A DNA stretch of 64,000 nucleotides from contig JANQQU010000052.1 in assembly GCA_028284905.1 (NCBI GenBank), positions 1 through 64,000 on the forward strand. The letters run 5' to 3'. This document shows positions 16,626 through 26,500 of this stretch, in pieces. The translations under genes were made by a program, and so were the position numbers. Position 1 is the first letter of the stretch; every line of letters begins with the position of its first letter. The notes under the pieces were generated by a model. The model was given only the letters and a program-made list of their open reading frames with translations, did no database searches and had not been told where the DNA came from. Source of the stretch: Calditrichia bacterium. Lineage in GTDB: Bacteria > Calditrichota > Calditrichia > RBG-13-44-9 > J075.

Positions 16626-17942
16626 CTATTTTCCAATCCAACTGTAGCAAGCATCTGTAATTTCCGTTCGATTACCGGTCATATGCCGATCCGCTTTCGT
16701 AGGAACAAATTCTGCTAACTGCTTATACCGTTTCCGCGCCGAAGTTTCCACTCGTTGATCCCGTTCCATTGCCTTCCTGTATTCACGCTGCGCCAATTCG
16801 TATACCAGCTTGTCGTCGTAAGTATAACCGCGTTTATCTCTTTGTCCGGAGCAGTGCATTACTGCATTTTCATAAATTTCGCCCATTACCATGTATGCCA
16901 GTCCGTAATTTCGATCCACTTTAAGCACCTTATACACATAGCTGCGCGCCTGTGAGAAACGATTCATCCGTCCATACACCGAGGCGATTGAACAAAGTGC
17001 ATTTAAGCGATTGGGATCGACTTTAATAATTTCCTTATAAGAAGTTACTGCATCGGATAATTGTTCTTTACCTTCATAAGCCCGCCCGATATAGCTCATC
17101 GCCTCAATATTTTTCTCATCCGTTGTCAACACCGCCCGGAATGCCTCAATAGTTTTATCGTATTCACCCATTTCGTAAGCAGTTTTTCCGTAGCTGCGGG
17201 CATTGCGGATATTATTGGGATCTTTCTTAAAAGCTTGTTCCCGCGCTTCCAGGGGATCGAATCCGAAGAAGTCCATCATTTGTGCCAGTAGTGACGCTGC
17301 TTCCACATTTTCCGGATCGAGTTCAATGACTTCCTTTTGCGCATCGATGCTTCTTTCGTCTTCCATCTGGAAATAAAGCTGGGCGAGAATGCTCCAGTAA
17401 TTTTTCAGGGCCGCTTTGTTATTGCTGCTGCTTTTTACCAGTGCCTCATAGTGTGGTGCTGCACATTTCGCTGCACCACGGGACTTGTGTATCTGCCCGG
17501 CATGATAGTGCAAAGCGGCGTTATCCGGATATTTCTCCAGCCCCCGATATGCAACAAGTAAGACGCTATCCGGTTTATTTACCTGGGCATAACATTCTGC
17601 CAGCCGGTTATAGACAATCTTAAAGCGTCCGGTTTCATCATGAATAATCACTTTCCAGAAATAAGGCACAGCATTTTGGAAGTGCTCTAATTTATCAAGG
17701 TGCTTTCCTTTTTGAAAGTAATCCCGCCCGTAATCGTACCAAATCGCCAGCTGATTTTCGCCGGATTTATCTTCGGTTTTCGTATCATAGACCGTTTGCA
17801 AATTTTCCGGTATACAGGGTCCTTCTTCCATTTCCATATCATCAAAATCATCATCCTGCGCATACAGGCCGATTGTCAATGCAAATACTAGAGCAAAAAG
17901 TACTACTCTCCAAATGCTGCCGTTGCTTTGATAAGTTCTCAC
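16626..17942 (-). CDS. Exported tetratricopeptide-repeat protein
   Basis: From the proposed GTG start the protein has 438 residues: a signal peptide (hydrophobic RVVLFALVFALTIGL then YAQ), an acidic Asp/Glu-Met stretch, and a series of TPR helices such as ALHYHAGQIHKSRG, AASLLAQMMDF and AMSYIGRAYEG. TPR proteins serve as scaffolds; the partner here is unknown. The GTG is preferred because GGAG lies seven bases upstream and it places the signal peptide near the N-terminus; a TTG at 18020 would add 26 residues without a ribosome site. It is last in a three-gene operon with YceI and a small exported protein. Confidence 0.8.
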   Translation of the reverse strand: MRTYQSNGSIWRVVLFALVFALTIGLYAQDDDFDDMEMEEGPCIPENLQTVYDTKTEDKSGENQLAIWYDYGRDYFQKGKHLDKLEHFQNAVPYFWKVIIHDETGRFKIVYNRLAECYAQVNKPDSVLLVAYRGLEKYPDNAALHYHAGQIHKSRGAAKCAAPHYEALVKSSSNNKAALKNYWSILAQLYFQMEDERSIDAQKEVIELDPENVEAASLLAQMMDFFGFDPLEAREQAFKKDPNNIRNARSYGKTAYEMGEYDKTIEAFRAVLTTDEKNIEAMSYIGRAYEGKEQLSDAVTSYKEIIKVDPNRLNALCSIASVYGRMNRFSQARSYVYKVLKVDRNYGLAYMVMGEIYENAVMHCSGQRDKRGYTYDDKLVYELAQREYRKAMERDQRVETSARKRYKQLAEFVPTKADRHMTGNRTEITDACYSWIGK

Positions 17943-18023
17943 AATATTTCTCCGCGCATAAAATTCGTGGTTAATGGACTCATTCGCCTCCAAGGCAAAA
18001 CCTCCCAGAAACTGTCGCAATGG

Positions 18024-18674
18024 TTAACGATTAACCTGAGACGGCTCCAATACGTTTCCTTCGTAAAAGAGGTTGATCTGCAGACTCAGCTTCACATAGT
18101 TGGAAACCCGGAATGCGCCGCTTTCCAGCAACTTATTCCACTTGAGCCCAAAGTCCAATCGGTTGATTAAACCTTCTGCGGTAAAGGAGATATATTGATC
18201 GTTCAGACTGTTCGACAATTTACCATTGCCGGTTACTGCCAGCTCAACTACTTTCGTGACGCCCTTCATGGTCAAATTACCGACCATCTTGTAGGCATTC
18301 TCACCGGTTCTCTCGAAAGCAGTGCTACGGAAGATCATTTTCGGAAATTTCTCCGCGTGGAAAAAAGCTTCCGATTTCAAATGTTCATCCCGGCCGACAT
18401 TTTCCGTATTAATGCTGGCAATATGAATAACTGCTTCAACTTTGCTATCGGAGAAATCGTCCGCACCCGGCTCAAAATTCACCGAATATTCACTAAAACG
18501 ACCATTAGTGATCCCCATGGTGAAGACTTCCTCTTCTTCCTCCATCGCATTAGGCGGCACGACAATATGCTCGACCTCAAAGGTGACGGAAGAGTGAGAC
18601 TTATCGACATTCCATTGGGCGTTCAGCATCGTTGTAAAGAAAAGTAGCGTAAGTGCTAATAGTAAAGTTTTCAT
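18024..18674 (-). CDS. YceI family periplasmic protein
   Basis: The protein has 216 residues with an N-terminal signal peptide (MKTLLLALTLLFF to LNAQ). The YceI lipocalin-like fold is marked by WNVDKSHSSVTFEVEH, ASINTENVGRDEHLKS and the FP-KMIFRST segment. YceI proteins bind polyisoprenoid or amphiphilic ligands in the periplasm and are often stress-induced. The ATG follows a GGAAAA site; an upstream TTG would add four residues. It sits between the small exported protein and the TPR protein and probably shares their sigma-54 promoter. Confidence 0.9.
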   Translation of the reverse strand: MKTLLLALTLLFFTTMLNAQWNVDKSHSSVTFEVEHIVVPPNAMEEEEEVFTMGITNGRFSEYSVNFEPGADDFSDSKVEAVIHIASINTENVGRDEHLKSEAFFHAEKFPKMIFRSTAFERTGENAYKMVGNLTMKGVTKVVELAVTGNGKLSNSLNDQYISFTAEGLINRLDFGLKWNKLLESGAFRVSNYVKLSLQINLFYEGNVLEPSQVNR

Positions 18675-18732
18675 AATATTTTCCAATCTGTTAGCATTAA
18701 ACTCGTTCGTAGTGAATCATCAGCCAGCCCAA

Positions 18733-19092
18733 TCAAGCGCTGGTAATTTTACCACCAAGAATTTTGATGATCTTACCATTACGATCGAGGATCTTCGCCA
18801 CGATGCCTCCGCGCAGAAAGAACTCCTGTTTTTCCTGCCTTGGCTTATAGGCTTCTACCTTTTCTGTAACATTATCCGAAACGATGATAACTACCCGCGC
18901 ACCGGTAATTTTCTCCGGATCAGTCCAGCCATATTCGATCAGCAAATCGACATCCTGATAAGTAACAGTGTAATTACCGAGGGAATCAATGAGTGTGGTA
19001 TCCGGACCGGTAAAGGCGTGGGCATCTGAACTACTAAAAATTAAAACACCAAGTATTGCAACGAAAACAAATACCAAGGATCTCGTTTTCAT
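18733..19092 (-). CDS. Small exported protein of unknown function
   Basis: The 119-residue protein has a clear signal peptide (MKTRSLVFVFVAILGVLIF to AHA) and a mature part of about 95 residues ending in a basic, beta-rich segment (GGIVAKILDRNGKIIKILGG). I do not recognise a family. The start is fixed by an AAGGAGG site. It is the first gene of an operon with YceI and TPR genes and has one of the best sigma-54 promoters in the window, so it is probably a stress- or oxygen-responsive envelope protein; that is inference. Confidence 0.75.
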   Translation of the reverse strand: MKTRSLVFVFVAILGVLIFSSSDAHAFTGPDTTLIDSLGNYTVTYQDVDLLIEYGWTDPEKITGARVVIIVSDNVTEKVEAYKPRQEKQEFFLRGGIVAKILDRNGKIIKILGGKITSA

Positions 19093-19133
19093 TTTAATAC
19101 CTCCTTTCAGTTAGTGATGCTACCCGGATATAT

Positions 19134-19150
19134 TTCAAATAGCTTGCCAA
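19134..19150 (-). promoter_or_regulatory. Sigma-54 promoter of the YceI/TPR operon
   Basis: The minus strand reads TTGGCAAGCTATTTGAA. Apart from the last two bases it is identical to the promoter of the universal stress gene. It sits about 42 bases before the start codon. Confidence 0.78.
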
Positions 19151-19229
19151 AAAATTCACAAAAAACTTATATCATTCAAAAACAAAAACTTAACCTCCAA
19201 AACAGAAAGATGGAATTCATACGGAAGCC

Positions 19230-19236
19230 TGCCACA
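19230..19236. promoter_or_regulatory. TGCCACA word upstream of YceI operon
   Basis: TGCCACA lies 80 bases upstream of the -24 element, the same distance as in the cbb3 operon. It is presumed to be an activator site. Confidence 0.45.
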
Positions 19237-19322
19237 AACTATCCACCACCCAGTCGGATAATCCCTTAAAGCCATGATAAAACAACAATTAATTACAACC
19301 GCTGGTTTGAAATGTGGGTAAA

Positions 19323-19476
19323 ATGTGGCACCGATGGGACTTCGTTAATCGTTGTTCGTTGTCGATCATCCGTAAACACGGGTCGTGCATGTCGTGTAGA
19401 GACGATTCATGAATCGTCTCTACGAACAACAACCAACGGATAACCAACAACGAACAACGCCCCCATCGGTGCCACA
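19323..19476. repeat. Nested inverted repeat with TGTGGCA/TGCCACA ends
   Basis: Outer arms GTGGCACCGATGGG and CCCCATCGGTGCCAC enclose inner arms CGTTGTTCGTTG / CAACGAACAACG and a central perfect 28-bp palindrome (19396-19423) of GTAGAGACGATTCA and its complement. The outer arms contain the presumed enhancer words TGTGGCA (19324-19330) and TGCCACA (19470-19476). It occupies the divergent region between the YceI operon and the decarboxylase-hydrogenase run. The central palindrome recurs at 36749-36776. The rest of the 570-base gap is AT-rich and without genes. Confidence 0.8.
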
Positions 19477-19650
19477 ATCCTGCAGATGATCTCATATATT
19501 TTAATCAGGTAAACAATTATTTTTACTGGCCTTTACTCATCCTCCAGGTTCTTTTCTATCAATCGGTTGCACCCTTCAATTGTAATGATCCGTTTTTTGC
19601 GACATTCTTAATTTCAGAAAAAACAGCAAATTGCAAGCAAAGAAAAACAA

Positions 19651-19667
19651 CTGGCAAAGCATTTGTT
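19651..19667 (+). promoter_or_regulatory. Sigma-54 promoter of the decarboxylase-PFOR-hydrogenase run
   Basis: The plus strand reads CTGGCAAAGCATTTGTT, ending 35 bases before the mmdA ATG, the same distance as in the radical SAM promoter. TGCCACA at 19470 is 175 bases upstream of the -24 element. Confidence 0.75.
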
Positions 19668-19701
19668 TCTATACTGGGCAAACAATGACTCGGAGCCGGT
19701 T

Positions 19702-21252
19702 ATGAATGCGGAAAAATTGAAACAGCTTCAGGAAAAGAAAGCAGCCTACTATCTCGGCGGTGGAGAAAAGCGTATCGAGAAGCAGCACAGCCTGGGCAAA
19801 CTGACCGCCCGGGAACGGCTCGCCTTTTTATTTGATCCGGACACATTCCAGGAGTCTCACCTCTTTATGCGTCATCGTTGCACCCACTTTGGAATGGATA
19901 AAAAAGAGATGCCGGGAGAAGGCGCCATTACCGGTTTTGGTACCGTCGATGGCCGCCCGGTTTATGCTATTAGTCAGGATTTTACCGTGGCTGGTGGTTC
20001 GGTCGGGGAAGCTACTGCCAAGAAAGCCTGCGAAGCGATGGATGCTGCCCTGAAAACCGGCACGCCAATCGTTTTCATTAACGACAGTGGTGGCGCCCGC
20101 ATTCAGGAAGGCGTCGATTCCCTGTCCGCATATGGTGGCATCTTCTATCGTAATGTGGAGCTTTCCGGCGTCGTGCCGCAAATCAGCATCATTTCCGGCC
20201 CTTGCGCCGGTGGTGCTGCCTATTCCCCGGCATTAACCGATTTTATTATCCAGGTTCGCAATACCGGGCAACTGTATATCACCGGACCGGAAGTGATCAA
20301 GCAGGTGACTGGTGAAGAGATTTCCGCAGCACAACTGGGTGGCGTGGAAAATCATGGCTTTCATTCCGGGGTTATACATTTTATCGCAGAGAATGATGAG
20401 GATGCCATCAGCATCGCCCGGCGATTGCTTTCCTTTCTGCCGGGTAATAACAGTGAAGACCCACCCTTTCATCCGGAATTGCATCCGGATGTCCTCATGG
20501 ATGACGAATCGATGAACGTCATTATTCCCGATGATCCCCGGCAAGCGTACGACATTCGGGAAATCATTCTGCGCACAGTAGACGGGCAGGATTTTATGGA
20601 GGTTCAGGAACACTTTGCCACCAATATCGTCGTTGGTTTCGGCCGGCTGGTTGGGCGCACCATCGGCATTATCGCGAATCAACCGGCACAGCGGGCCGGT
20701 AGCCTGGACATTAACAGCTCCGATAAAGCAGCTGGGTTTATCCGATTCTGCAACGCATTCAATATTCCCCTGCTCACTTTTGTAGACGTCCCCGGTTTTC
20801 TCCCGGGTGTTCAACAGGAATACGGTGGCATTATCCGTCATGGCGCTAAGATGCTTTTCGCCTATGCAGCGGCGACGGTGCCGAAGATGACTGTCATCGT
20901 GCGAAAGGCATATGGCGGCGCTTACCTGGCGATGTGCTCCCGCGATATGGGCGCGGATGTGGTTTGTGCCTGGCCCTCGGCAGAAATAGCCGTAATGGGT
21001 GCAGAAGGCGCGGTGAAGATCCTCTACCGGCGGGAAATTGCTGCTGCGGAAGATCAGGATGCGGAACGGCAAAAACGCATTCAGGAATACCGGGAAACTT
21101 TTGCGAATCCATATGTCGCGGCCGGGCGTGGGTATTTGGATGACGTTATCGAACCAGCGGAAACCCGCCCTTACCTGGCGGCAGCACTGGAAATATTGAA
21201 AAGCAAGCGGGAACTGCGCCCGCAGAAGAAGCATGGATTGATACCCTTATAA
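19702..21252 (+). CDS. mmdA: Carboxyltransferase (alpha) subunit of biotin-dependent acyl-CoA decarboxylase
   Basis: The 516-residue protein belongs to the acyl-CoA carboxylase beta/MmdA family: GKLTARERLAFLFDP near the N-terminus, the first oxyanion/CoA region GGARIQEGVDSLSAYGGIF, SGPCAGGAAYSPALTDF, and the second half motif DVPGFLPGVQQEYGGI with VIVRKAYGGAYLAM. It moves CO2 from an acyl-CoA, most likely methylmalonyl-CoA, to biotin. Genes for the gamma, biotin-carrier and beta subunits follow, so it is the alpha subunit of a Na+-pumping decarboxylase. It could also serve as propionyl-CoA carboxyltransferase. The ATG has CGGAG seven bases upstream; a TTG at 19663 would place the start inside the promoter. 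Confidence 0.9.
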   Translation: MNAEKLKQLQEKKAAYYLGGGEKRIEKQHSLGKLTARERLAFLFDPDTFQESHLFMRHRCTHFGMDKKEMPGEGAITGFGTVDGRPVYAISQDFTVAGGSVGEATAKKACEAMDAALKTGTPIVFINDSGGARIQEGVDSLSAYGGIFYRNVELSGVVPQISIISGPCAGGAAYSPALTDFIIQVRNTGQLYITGPEVIKQVTGEEISAAQLGGVENHGFHSGVIHFIAENDEDAISIARRLLSFLPGNNSEDPPFHPELHPDVLMDDESMNVIIPDDPRQAYDIREIILRTVDGQDFMEVQEHFATNIVVGFGRLVGRTIGIIANQPAQRAGSLDINSSDKAAGFIRFCNAFNIPLLTFVDVPGFLPGVQQEYGGIIRHGAKMLFAYAAATVPKMTVIVRKAYGGAYLAMCSRDMGADVVCAWPSAEIAVMGAEGAVKILYRREIAAAEDQDAERQKRIQEYRETFANPYVAAGRGYLDDVIEPAETRPYLAAALEILKSKRELRPQKKHGLIPL

Positions 21253-21253
21253 A

Positions 21254-21320
21254 GTTCAGAGTTTAGAGTTCAGAGTTCAAAGTTGACAACTCTGAACTCT
21301 GAACCTTGAACTCTGAACTT
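21254..21320. repeat. GTTCAGAGTTCAAAGTT inverted repeat
   Basis: Tandem GTTCAGAGTT words on the left are mirrored by AACTCTGAAC words on the right, around a centre near 21286, giving an arm of about 30 bases. It belongs to the same family as the copies at 208-245 and 48259-48359. It sits between mmdA and the gamma-subunit gene and could fold in the message. Confidence 0.85.
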
Positions 21321-21340
21321 AAATCCCGAAGGGATTGAAA

Positions 21341-21667
21341 ATGACTGAAGTTTTTCAACTGGCAATTAGTGGATTTTTAATCGTTTTCATGGTGCTGCTG
21401 CTCATCACCTTGTTAGTCAGTCTGTTGCAACGGTTGGATAAAATACAGCCGGCAACTAACAAGGCGGCAAAAGAACAGACGATTGATAATCTCACTTTGG
21501 TCCTGATCAGTGCGGCTGTGACAACAGCACTCCAGCATCAAAAACACCGCATTCGCCGCATCCATCGCATTCCTGCCGCCAGTCAGGCAGGTGGATCCTG
21601 GTCCGGCACCGGGCGGGTAATTCTGCACGGCTCTCATGTGATCACCAAGCATAGTCCACAACTGTAA
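21341..21667 (+). CDS. OadG-like gamma subunit of Na+-pumping decarboxylase
   Basis: The 108-residue protein has one N-terminal membrane helix (about residues 9-30, GFLIVFMVLLLITLLVSLL) followed by a charged, His/Arg-rich tail, the layout of OadG/MmdD subunits that anchor the alpha subunit to the beta pump. Position between alpha and biotin-carrier genes supports it. The ATG is preferred to a TTG two codons upstream. The C-terminal half is poorly conserved in the family, so the call depends on topology and context. Confidence 0.75.
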   Translation: MTEVFQLAISGFLIVFMVLLLITLLVSLLQRLDKIQPATNKAAKEQTIDNLTLVLISAAVTTALQHQKHRIRRIHRIPAASQAGGSWSGTGRVILHGSHVITKHSPQL

Positions 21668-21676
21668 ATGGAGTAG

Positions 21677-22084
21677 ATGATGAAGCTGAAAATAACTGTT
21701 CATGGCGTCGCATACGAAGTAGAAGTGGAAGTACTGGACGATGGTAGCAATCATTCGCTGCCACATGCAAACCCATTACCAGAAGTACACCCAACGACGC
21801 TGAAACCAGCGGCACCAGTAGCAGCGCCAACGACAATGCCTCCCCCTCCACCGGTTACGCAAACCACGAATGGCAGCTCGGTAACCTCCCCGATCTCCGG
21901 TGTGGTTATTGAAGTGAAGTGCAATATGGGAGATACTGTCAAACAGGGACAGATTCTCATGACCCTGGAAGCAATGAAGATGGAAACCTCGATTGCTTCT
22001 CCCGCGGCTGGCAAGATTAAAAGCATTACCGTTAAGGCAGGCGAAAATATTCGTGAAGGACAATTACTGATCGAATTCGAATAA
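21677..22084 (+). CDS. mmdC: Biotin carboxyl carrier subunit of decarboxylase
   Basis: The 135-residue protein has an N-terminal beta segment, a Pro/Ala/Thr-rich flexible linker (about 40-70), and a C-terminal biotinyl domain with the biotinylation motif EAMKMET (the Lys is the attachment site) and flanking GVVIEVKCNMGDTVKQG. It carries CO2 between the carboxyltransferase and the membrane subunit. Two adjacent ATG codons are possible; the second, three bases on, has the better spacing from GGAG. Confidence 0.93.
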   Translation: MMKLKITVHGVAYEVEVEVLDDGSNHSLPHANPLPEVHPTTLKPAAPVAAPTTMPPPPPVTQTTNGSSVTSPISGVVIEVKCNMGDTVKQGQILMTLEAMKMETSIASPAAGKIKSITVKAGENIREGQLLIEFE

Positions 22085-22099
22085 TTACCGGAGATACTG

Positions 22100-23227
22100 A
22101 TGCTGGCGATTTTCTACGACTTTCTACAAACCGGTGCTTTTGGCCATTTTACCTGGGGACATCTGCTGATGATCCTGGTCGGCTGTGTTTTTATTTGGCT
22201 GGCTATTACTAAGGACTATGAGCCATTGCTGTTGGTACCAATCGGCTTCGGTATTCTTATCGGAAATATCCCTTATCGCTTCGGGATGAACATCGGAGTA
22301 TACGAGGAAGGCAGCGTGCTGTCGATCCTCTACCAGGGCGTCAAATACGGCTATTATCCTCCGCTTATTTTTCTCGGTATTGGCGCGATGACGGATTTTT
22401 CCAGCATGCTTTCCAATCCCCGGCTAATCTTGCTCGGCGCTGCGGCTCAGGCCGGCATTTTCATCACTTTTATCGGTTCAATAGTGCTCGGTTTTTCCGT
22501 GCAGCATTCCGCCGCAATCGGAATTATCGGTGGCGCCGATGGACCAACCGCGATCTTCCTCTCATCAATTCTCGCACCGGAGTATCTCGGTGCTATCGCC
22601 ATTGCGGCCTATTCCTACATGGCCCTGGTGCCGGTCATTCAGCCACCGGTCATCAAGCTGCTGACCAGCAGCGATGAACGGAAAATTCGCATGCGCCCTT
22701 CGAAGCCGGTAAGCAAACGCACCCGGATGCTTTTTCCGGTCATCGCCTTTCTGGTAACCGCTTTTATCGCGCCCGGTGCAATCACTTTACTCGGAATGCT
22801 ATTCTTTGGCAATCTTTTAAAGGAAAGCGGCGTTACCGAGCGCCTGGCGAAAACTGCCCGCACTGCTTTTATCGATATTGTCACCATTCTACTCGGATTG
22901 ACCGTTGGCATCTCCACTGATGCCACCCGTTTTCTGACGCCAAACTCGATCAAAATATTTCTCCTTGGCGCCGCTTCTTTTGTGGTGGCGACTGCTGCCG
23001 GAGTATTATTTGCCAAGCTGATGAATGTATTTGTAAAAGATAAAATCAACCCGATTATCGGGGCAGCCGGGGTTTCCGCCGTGCCGGATTCCGCCCGTGT
23101 CTGCCAAATGGTCGGCGCCCGGGAAGATCCAAACAACTTCCTGATAATGCATGCGATGGCTCCAAATGTTGCCGGTGTAATCGGCTCTGCCGTCGCTGCC
23201 GGGGTATTGCTGGCGAAATTGGGTTAG
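22100..23227 (+). CDS. mmdB: Na+-translocating decarboxylase beta subunit
   Basis: The 375-residue polytopic membrane protein has the OadB/MmdB/GcdB signature GGADGPT at 144-150 (its Asp is in the Na+/H+ path) and a C-terminal GAAGVSAVPDSARVCQ region. It decarboxylates carboxybiotin and couples this to export of Na+. With the alpha, gamma and biotin subunits encoded just upstream, the complete complex is present. The start has GGAG seven bases upstream. Confidence 0.94.
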   Translation: MLAIFYDFLQTGAFGHFTWGHLLMILVGCVFIWLAITKDYEPLLLVPIGFGILIGNIPYRFGMNIGVYEEGSVLSILYQGVKYGYYPPLIFLGIGAMTDFSSMLSNPRLILLGAAAQAGIFITFIGSIVLGFSVQHSAAIGIIGGADGPTAIFLSSILAPEYLGAIAIAAYSYMALVPVIQPPVIKLLTSSDERKIRMRPSKPVSKRTRMLFPVIAFLVTAFIAPGAITLLGMLFFGNLLKESGVTERLAKTARTAFIDIVTILLGLTVGISTDATRFLTPNSIKIFLLGAASFVVATAAGVLFAKLMNVFVKDKINPIIGAAGVSAVPDSARVCQMVGAREDPNNFLIMHAMAPNVAGVIGSAVAAGVLLAKLG

Positions 23228-23293
23228 CCTGCCATAGGGCAGTGCTTTAACATGGAAATGCCCGGTATGGGCATCAACAGAATGGAGGTTCCA

Positions 23294-23500
23294 ATGTTAC
23301 GTTTTTTCATGATTTTACTCCTCGGTGGATTTCTCTACAGCGGGTGTGGCAGCGACATCCACAGCCCTCGCAGCGACGAGGCCTACCAGGCGGAAATGGC
23401 CGTCACCCAAAAAAATACTCAAGAAGCAGTCTATAAAGTGCTCGACGAGTCCACTGAAGAATATGAAGAAGAAGCGCCAGAAGATATGGCCATCGACTAA
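23294..23500 (+). CDS. Small acidic putative lipoprotein
   Basis: The 68-residue protein has an N-terminal hydrophobic segment (MLRFFMILLLGGFLYSGC), in which Cys18 could be a lipidation site although the preceding residues are not a perfect lipobox, then a hydrophilic Glu-rich tail. No family is recognised. The ATG is set by a GGAGG site; a reading from 23252 would add 14 residues with no ribosome site. It sits between the beta subunit and PFOR genes, preceded by two small hairpins at 23229-23270. Confidence 0.6.
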   Translation: MLRFFMILLLGGFLYSGCGSDIHSPRSDEAYQAEMAVTQKNTQEAVYKVLDESTEEYEEEAPEDMAID

Positions 23501-23517
23501 TTAGGAAGGATTGAAGA

Positions 23518-26500
23518 ATGAAAGATAAAATTGCACCCGGACAAGTCATTACCGTAGATGGCAACGAGGCTGCCGCTTATGTTGCCCATAAAGTAAATGA
23601 AGTCATCGCTATTTATCCGATTACGCCGGCATCGCCTATGGGGGAATGGTCCGATGCCTGGGCTGCAGCAAATCGCAAAAATATTTGGGGGACTGTTCCC
23701 AGTGTCATCGAAATGCAGAGCGAAGCCGGGGCAGCCGGCGCAGTGCATGGCGCTTTACAGAGCGGCGCACTTACGACGACCTTTACAGCCTCGCAGGGAT
23801 TACTGCTTATGCTGCCGAATATGTTCAAGATTGCCGGTGAACTCACCCCGGCGGTCATTCATATTGCGGCGCGCAGTCTTGCTGCACAGGCCTTATCCAT
23901 ATTTGGTGATCATAGCGATGTAATGGCAGCCCGCACCACCGGATTTGCCATGCTCTCTTCAAATTCTGTACAGGAAGCGATGGACTTTGCCGCTATCGCC
24001 CATGCTGCAACCCTAAAGGCGCGAATTCCCTTCCTGCATTTTTTCGACGGCTTCCGCACATCCCATGAGATCCGGAAAATAAGGGCACTGCCAGAAAGTG
24101 TACTGCGGGAAATGATCGATGATCAATTGGTGATCGAACATCGTCAACGGGCTTTAACGCCGGATAATCCTTTTATTCGCGGCACTGCTCAAAATCCCGA
24201 CGTTTACTTCCAGGCACGGGAAACTGTCAATCAATTTTACAATGCTTGCCCGGAAGTTGTGCAGGAATCAATGGATCAACTGGCCAGGCTCACTGGCCGG
24301 CAATATCATTTGTTTGATTATTATGGTGCTGCCAATGCTGATCGGGTAATAGTTTTGATGGGCTCCGGTGCGGAAACAGTACAGGAAACCGTTGCCGCCT
24401 TACAGCAGAGTGGCGAGAAAGTTGGCCTCTTGAAGGTGCGTCTCTATCGTCCGTTCGCTATCGATCATTTCATCAAGGCACTTCCGAAAACGGTGCAAAA
24501 AATAGCCGTCATGGACCGTACCAAGGAACCGGGCAGCGTCGGGGAACCGCTCTACAGCGATGTGGTCAGCGCCCTGCAGGAATCACCGGGACGCTTCAAA
24601 CAAGCACCACGGGTTGTTGGCGGTCGCTACGGTCTTTCCTCAAAAGAATTTACCCCGGGAATGATTAAGGCGATCTTCGACGAGCTGAATAAAGAGCAAC
24701 CGAAGAATCACTTTACTATCGGCATCAATGATGATGTCACCCATACCAGCCTCAGTTATGATGCGGATTTCAGCACGGAATCGCCGGACACCTTCCGCGG
24801 GCTCTTCTACGGCCTCGGCGCAGATGGCACCGTCAGCGCGAACAAAAACGCTATCAAGATTATCGGAGAGAATACCGATTTTTACGCACAGGGATATTTT
24901 GTCTACGATTCGAAAAAATCCGGCTCGGTAACGACATCACATCTCCGCTTCGGAAAGTCTCCAATTCATTCCAGCTACCTGATCAACAAGGCGAATTTCG
25001 TTGCCTGTCATCAGTTCATCTTCCTGGAAAAATATGATATGCTTGCCGCAGCGGAACCCGGCGCCACTTTTCTCCTGAATGCGCCTTATCCCCCGGAAGA
25101 TATCTGGGAAAAACTTCCCAGAAAAGTGCAGGAACAAATTGTTGAAAAGCAACTGAAACTCTACGTCATCGATGCTTACAAGCTGGCCCGGGAAAGCAAT
25201 ATGGGGCGCCGCATCAACACGATTATGCAGACCTGCTTCTTTGCAATTTCCGGTATTCTTCCCCGGGAAGACGCCATCGGGGAAATTAAAAACGCCATTC
25301 GGAAGACCTACGGAAAGAAAGGCGAAGCATTAGTGCAGCAGAACTTCGCCGCAGTAGATCACGCCATCGCCAATCTCCACGAAGTGGATTATCCGAAAGA
25401 AGCAAACAGCAGCATCGAACTGCCGCCAGTGGTTTCGGAAGAAGCGCCGGATTTTGTAAAATCCGTGCTCGGTAAAATGCTCGCAGGAAAAGGCGATGAA
25501 TTACCGGTCAGCGCACTGCCTGTTGATGGCACCTATCCCTGCGCCACCTCTCAGTGGGAAAAACGCAATATTTCCCAGGAAATTCCGGTGTGGGACGAAG
25601 ACGTCTGCATCCAGTGTGGTAAGTGCGCGCTGGTTTGCCCGCACGGCGTTATTCGCATCAAGGCATATGAAGAAAAAATGCTCGCCGATGCACCGGCAAC
25701 TTTCAAATCCGTCAACGTGCGTGGAAAAGGCTGGCCGGAAGATACCCGCTACACCGTCCAGGTGGCGCCGGAAGATTGCACCGGCTGCACCCTTTGTGTA
25801 GAGGTTTGCCCGGCACGCAACAAGGAACAAACCGGATTGAAAGCGCTGAACATGGCCGACCAACCGCCGTTGCGCGAACCGGAACGGGAAAACTGGGATT
25901 TCTTCCTGAAACTGCCGGAATATGATCGCACCCAGCTGAAAGTTAATTCTGTGAAGGGTTCGCAATTCCTGCAGCCGCTCTTCGAATTTTCCGGTGCCTG
26001 CGCCGGTTGCGGCGAAACACCTTATCTTAAGTTGGTCACCCAGCTTTTCGGTGATCGCATGCTGGTTGCCAATGCCACCGGATGTTCCTCGATCTACGGC
26101 GGCAACCTGCCCACCACGCCCTGGACATGCAACAGCGCAGGTCAGGGACCGGCCTGGTCCAATTCTCTTTTTGAAGATAATGCCGAATTTGGCCTTGGTT
26201 TCCGCCTCACCGTGGATAAGCATGCCGAGCAAGCCACTGAGTATGTGCAGCGGCTGAAAGGCGCCGTCGGGGAAAAGCTGGCCGGAGCGATTCTCGCTGC
26301 GGATCAATCTGACGAAGCTGGTATCCTGGAACAGCGGGAGCGGGTCGAACAGCTAAAATCGAAGCTTGCCGGCAACAACACCCCCGAGGCGAAGATGCTC
26401 CTTAGCCTGGCAGATTACCTCGTTAAGAAGAGCGTCTGGATTATCGGCGGCGACGGCTGGGCTTACGACATTGGTTACGGCGGCCTCGACCACGTTATCG

